Of a DNA stretch of 64,000 nucleotides, positions 60,725-64,000 are shown piece by piece. Position 1 is the stretch's first letter. Every line of letters starts with the position of its first letter. The notes under the pieces are model-generated. The model did no database searches, had not been told where the DNA came from, and saw only the letters and a list, made by a program, of their open reading frames with translations. The translations under genes and the position numbers were made by a program. The stretch covers positions 1-64,000 of the forward strand of contig NZ_VSST01000012.1 of NCBI RefSeq assembly GCF_019402665.1. Reading direction: 5' to 3'. This DNA is from Bradyrhizobium canariense. GTDB taxonomy: Bacteria; Pseudomonadota; Alphaproteobacteria; Rhizobiales; Xanthobacteraceae.

Positions 60725-61989
60725 TGATCACGTCGGCAGCCTTCCTCGCGATCATGCTGGTCGGCGTACCGATCGGTCTCTGCCTGTGTCTCGCCGGCCT
60801 GGTCTACATCGCCGCATCCGGCAATCCGGTGCTGTTCCAGTCCTATCCGCTCCAGCTGTTCGGCGGCGTCGACAGCTACGGCCTGATCGCGATCCCGCTC
60901 TTCATCCTGATCGGCGAGATCATGAACGGCGGCGGCATCACGCGGCGCATCGTCGACATGGCGATGGCCTTCGTCGGCTCGCTCAAGGGCGGCCTCGCCT
61001 ACGTCAACATCCTCGCCAACATGTTCATCTCCTCGATCCTGGGGTCAGCGACCGCACAGGTCGCGATCATGGCCCAGATCATGGTGCCGGAGATGGAGAA
61101 GAAGGGCTACGACAAGACGTTTGCGGCGGGCTTGACCGCCTATGGCGGCATGCTCGGTCCGATCATTCCGCCCTCGGTGATGTTCGTGGTCTACAGCGTG
61201 CTCGCACAGGTCTCGGTCAGCGACATGCTGATCGCCGGCATCGTGCCCGGCGTGATCCTCACGGTGATGTTTTGTGTCGTCATTGCGCTGATGGGATACG
61301 TCTACAACTATCCGCGCGCCGACTATCAGACGCCGCGGCAGCGCGTGGCGACGATCCTGCGGACCTCGCCCACCCTACTGATCCCGATCGTCATCGTCGG
61401 CACCATCCTCGGCGGTCTCGCCAACGCGACGGAATCCGCCGCCGTCGGCGCCGTTGCCGCAGCCCTGGTCGGAAAGTTCTGGACCAGGGAGTTCGAATTC
61501 TCGCAGTTGCCGCAGATGATGCTGCGCAGCGCGATCTATTCGGCGATCGTGCTGTTCCTGGTGGCCGCCGCGGCGGTGTTCTCCTGGGTGCTGATCTTCG
61601 GCAAGGTGCCGCAGGAAACCGCCGCCTGGATCCAGACGGCCGCCAAGGACCCGATCAGCTTCATGCTGATCTGCAATGTCATCCTGCTGGTGATCGGCAC
61701 CGTCATCGACGGCATTCCCGGCCTGATCATGACGGTGCCGATCTTGCTGCCTGTTGCAACCGACGTCTATCACATCGATCCCAGGCATTTCGGCGTCGTG
61801 GTGGTGATCAACCTCGTGCTCGGCCTGTTGTCGCCGCCGGTCGGGCTCTGCTTCTTCGTCGCGGCCGCTGTCACCGGCGCCAAGCCCGGCAAGATGTTCA
61901 TGGTGACGCTGCCGTTCTTCGTCATCTCCTGCGTCCTGCTGGTGCTGCTCTCGCTCTATCCGTCACTCTCGCTGATCCTGATCAAATAG
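60724..61989 (+). CDS. TRAP transporter large permease (DctM-like, second set)
   Basis: A 421-residue polytopic permease. IAIPLFILIGEIMNGGGITR, GSATAQVAIMAQIMVPEMEK and GGMLGPIIPPSVMFVVYSV are all standard DctM motifs, as is GLLSPPVGLCFFVAA near the C-terminus. It belongs to the operon dctQ-dctM-dctP-lyase under the GntR-type control region and differs clearly in sequence from the first set. Confidence 0.94.
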   Translation: MITSAAFLAIMLVGVPIGLCLCLAGLVYIAASGNPVLFQSYPLQLFGGVDSYGLIAIPLFILIGEIMNGGGITRRIVDMAMAFVGSLKGGLAYVNILANMFISSILGSATAQVAIMAQIMVPEMEKKGYDKTFAAGLTAYGGMLGPIIPPSVMFVVYSVLAQVSVSDMLIAGIVPGVILTVMFCVVIALMGYVYNYPRADYQTPRQRVATILRTSPTLLIPIVIVGTILGGLANATESAAVGAVAAALVGKFWTREFEFSQLPQMMLRSAIYSAIVLFLVAAAAVFSWVLIFGKVPQETAAWIQTAAKDPISFMLICNVILLVIGTVIDGIPGLIMTVPILLPVATDVYHIDPRHFGVVVVINLVLGLLSPPVGLCFFVAAAVTGAKPGKMFMVTLPFFVISCVLLVLLSLYPSLSLILIK

Positions 61990-62013
61990 GCCCGTCCAAA
62001 AGGAAGCCCGACC

Positions 62014-62997
62014 ATGCCGCTTTCACGCCGCCGCTTTCTCGCAGCCAGCGCCGCCGCATCGGTGTTCGCGCCGTCGTTGGCGCTCGCCCAGGCCAAGGAA
62101 TTCCGTCTCGGCCTGATTACGCCGAACGGCCATTCCTGGAACAAGGCTGCGCTCAAATTCGGTGAAGATCTCAAGGCGGCGACCAACGGCCGCCTGACCC
62201 TGACCGTATTTCACTCCGGCCAGCTCGGCAACGAGCCCGCGATGATGCAGCAATTGCAGTCCGGCGCGCTCGACATGGGCTTCGTCCAGGCCGCAGAGCT
62301 CGGCTCGCGCGTGCCGCACATTGCAGCGATCAATGCGCCCTACATCGTCCGCTCGACGCCCGCAGTGGCGAAATTCGTACGGCATCCGGCGGCGGTGAAG
62401 CTGTTCGAGGTGCTGCCGCAGGAGACCGGAACGATCGGGCTCGGCTGGGGCATCACCGGCATGCGGGCGGTATTCTCCTCAAAGGACCTGACTTCGCTCG
62501 CCGACATCAAAGGCATGAAGCTGCGCATCAATCCGACGCCGGTCTATCGCGATTTCTATTCCTCGCTGGGTGCAGCTCCGACGCCGATCCCGACGCCGCA
62601 GGTGTTCGACGCGATGGCCAATGGCCAGGTCGACGGTCTCGAGGCTGATCTCGAATTCTCCTGGAACCAGCGCTTCGACAAGGTGTCGAAGGTGATCCTG
62701 CAGATGAACGCCGTCTTCATGCCGATGGCCGCAGTGCTCTCGGGCCGGGTCTGGCAGTCGCTCCCCGCCGCCGACCGCGAGCTGATCGCCAAGACCGTCA
62801 AGTCGACGCTGGATGCGCAGATCGACGAATTGGCCTCCAACGAGCCCGCGCTGATCGAGAATTTCCGCAATGCCCCGATCCCGATCCGCCAGGTGCCGGC
62901 CGGCGATACCGAAGCCGTCATTGCCGAGTTCGACAAGATCTGGCTGCCGAAGGCGCCCGTCCTCGCCGAGCTGCGCAAGGTCGGCGCCACGCTCTGA
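62014..62997 (+). CDS. TRAP transporter substrate-binding protein (DctP-like, second set)
   Basis: A 327-residue periplasmic receptor with a twin-arginine leader (MPLSRRRFLAASAAASVFAP, cleavage about ALA-QA). The mature start KEFRLGLITPNGHSWNKAAL and SGQLGNEPAMMQQLQSGALD are standard DctP signatures. The substrate-arginine segment is KGMKLRINPTPVYRDFYSSL. It lies 24 bp after dctM and 75 bp before the lyase gene. The linked DapA-type enzyme hints at an amino- or hydroxy-acid substrate. Confidence 0.93.
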   Translation: MPLSRRRFLAASAAASVFAPSLALAQAKEFRLGLITPNGHSWNKAALKFGEDLKAATNGRLTLTVFHSGQLGNEPAMMQQLQSGALDMGFVQAAELGSRVPHIAAINAPYIVRSTPAVAKFVRHPAAVKLFEVLPQETGTIGLGWGITGMRAVFSSKDLTSLADIKGMKLRINPTPVYRDFYSSLGAAPTPIPTPQVFDAMANGQVDGLEADLEFSWNQRFDKVSKVILQMNAVFMPMAAVLSGRVWQSLPAADRELIAKTVKSTLDAQIDELASNEPALIENFRNAPIPIRQVPAGDTEAVIAEFDKIWLPKAPVLAELRKVGATL

Positions 62998-63072
62998 CCC
63001 CAACCGCCATCCCCTTCCAAGAACCCCGGCGGATCCAGCCCCCCGCCGGCCAAATCCACTCGGAGTCAAATC

Positions 63073-63999
63073 ATGAGCCGCCGCGTTTCCTGGGAGGGCG
63101 TCTTCCCGGCCGTCACCACGCAATTCCACGACGATCTCTCGCTCGACATCGACGCGACCGCGAAGGTGATGGACGGACTGATCCGTGATGGCGTCTCCGG
63201 CCTGATCGTCTGCGGCTCGGTCGGCGAGAACACCTCGCTGGAGCGCAAGGAGAAGGTCGCGATCATGGAGACGGCGAAATCCGTTGCGGCCGGCCGCGTG
63301 CCCGTGCTGTGCGGCATCGCCGAATTCACCACGGCCTTCGCAGTCGAAACCGCGAAGGAGGCCGCGCGCGTCGGCATCGACGGCGTGATGGTGATGCCGG
63401 CCCTGGTCTATTCGTCCAAGCCGCACGAGACCGCCGCGCATTTCCGCGCCGTCGCCACCGCGACGGACCTGCCGGTGATGCTCTACAACAATCCGCCGAT
63501 CTACAAGAACGACGTCACCCCCGACATTCTGGCCACGCTCGCCGACGTCGAGACCGTCGTCTGCTTCAAGGATTCCTCGGGCGACACAAGGCGCTTCATC
63601 GACACCAGGAACATGGTCGGCGATCGCTTCGTGCTGTTCGCCGGCCTCGACGACGTCATCGTCGAGAGCATCGCCATGGGCGCCGTGGGGTGGGTGTCCG
63701 GCATGTCGAACGCCTTTCCGCGCGAGGGCGAGACGCTGTTTCGCCTGGCCAAGGCCGGACGCTATGCCGAGGCGATGCCGCTCTACGAATGGTTCATGCC
63801 GCTCTTGCATCTCGACGCACGCCCGGACCTCGTCCAGTGCATCAAGCTGTGCGAGCACATCATGGGCCGCGGCACCGCGCTGACCCGCCCGCCCCGCCTC
63901 GCGCTGCTGCCGCAGGAGAAGGCCGAGGTCGAGGCGATGATGGCCAAGGCGCTCAAGAGCCGGCCGCGCCTGCCCGATGTTGGGTTGAAGGCAGCCTGA
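63073..63999 (+). CDS. DapA-superfamily lyase or deaminase
   Basis: A 308-residue class I aldolase-fold enzyme of the dihydrodipicolinate synthase/N-acetylneuraminate lyase superfamily. K166 in VVCFKDSSGD is the Schiff-base lysine and Y138 in MLYNNPP the proton-relay tyrosine. The substrate loop reads CGSVGENTSLERKEK, where DapA has GTTGE and T-T-H residues, so it is unlikely to be DapA. Members in rhizobia with SVGEN and a GntR gene nearby include the hydroxyproline pathway enzyme Pyr4H2C deaminase. A link to hydroxyproline or a related keto-acid taken up by the TRAP set is my inference. The gene is complete one base before the window end. Confidence 0.88.
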   Translation: MSRRVSWEGVFPAVTTQFHDDLSLDIDATAKVMDGLIRDGVSGLIVCGSVGENTSLERKEKVAIMETAKSVAAGRVPVLCGIAEFTTAFAVETAKEAARVGIDGVMVMPALVYSSKPHETAAHFRAVATATDLPVMLYNNPPIYKNDVTPDILATLADVETVVCFKDSSGDTRRFIDTRNMVGDRFVLFAGLDDVIVESIAMGAVGWVSGMSNAFPREGETLFRLAKAGRYAEAMPLYEWFMPLLHLDARPDLVQCIKLCEHIMGRGTALTRPPRLALLPQEKAEVEAMMAKALKSRPRLPDVGLKAA

Positions 64000-64000
64000 G

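Noticed and set aside
1..64000. CRISPR array, prophage or integrative element
   Set aside because: No regularly spaced direct repeats, phage structural genes, integrase or att duplication were found.

Overview
The window is chromosomal DNA of a GC-rich alphaproteobacterium, most likely Bradyrhizobium or a very close relative. The signs are: a PopZ-type polar organiser beside valS, tolC and pcm; an AapJQMP general amino-acid transporter; a pentapeptide MxKDx repeat protein; DUF6481 and DUF2171 proteins; several TRAP transporters; and the dispersed palindromic repeats that litter Bradyrhizobium genomes. There is no plasmid, phage, integrase, transposase or CRISPR signature. Most of the window is housekeeping or transport DNA, with a looser stretch of small orphan genes between about 49 and 56 kb.

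Layout. 0-10.5 kb: a housekeeping block (Coq10/RatA-like protein, lipA, DNA-3-methyladenine glycosylase, valS, popZ, tolC, pcm, tRNA-Asn) bracketed by a 174-bp inverted repeat (1-174 and 10377-10550). 10.5-15 kb: repeat-rich intergenic DNA, small genes, tRNA-Cys, a decayed ABC-2 polysaccharide exporter (frameshifted ATPase; permease with no normal start) and a DTW-family tRNA modification enzyme. 15-24.2 kb: a four-gene efflux operon (outer-membrane factor, adaptor, MdtB-like pump, MdtC-like pump). 24.9-30 kb: cysK, a DUF805 protein, and two tandem SPINDLY/O-GlcNAc-transferase paralogues rearranged by a deletion that joins them. 30-36 kb: aapJQMP with divergent metC. 36-41.6 kb: a Na/phosphate symporter and a convergent four-gene membrane set (GT39/ArnT-like, PAP2 phosphatase, polyprenyl-phosphate glycosyltransferase, lipid-A-biosynthesis N-terminal-domain protein) that looks like a lipid A sugar-decoration module. 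41.7-49.1 kb: alpha-2-macroglobulin plus PBP1C, with a palindromic repeat at the 5' end of pbpC. 49.5-56 kb: tRNA-Arg, an orphan PLP-dependent enzyme overlapping a small membrane-protein gene, and many small secreted or membrane proteins. 56-64 kb: two TRAP transporters around a GntR regulator; the second TRAP set is followed by a DapA-superfamily lyase.

Genes that work together: lipA with the Coq10-like gene (6-nt gap); the efflux operon; aapJ-Q-M-P (short gaps or overlaps); the GT39-PAP2-GT2-LAB_N group; A2M with PBP1C (periplasmic defence and repair); and GntR with dctQ-dctM-dctP-lyase, which share a divergent control region carrying a perfect -35 box and a 17-bp palindrome overlapping the -10 position. 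Functions are read from sequence motifs and family knowledge only; no database search was run.
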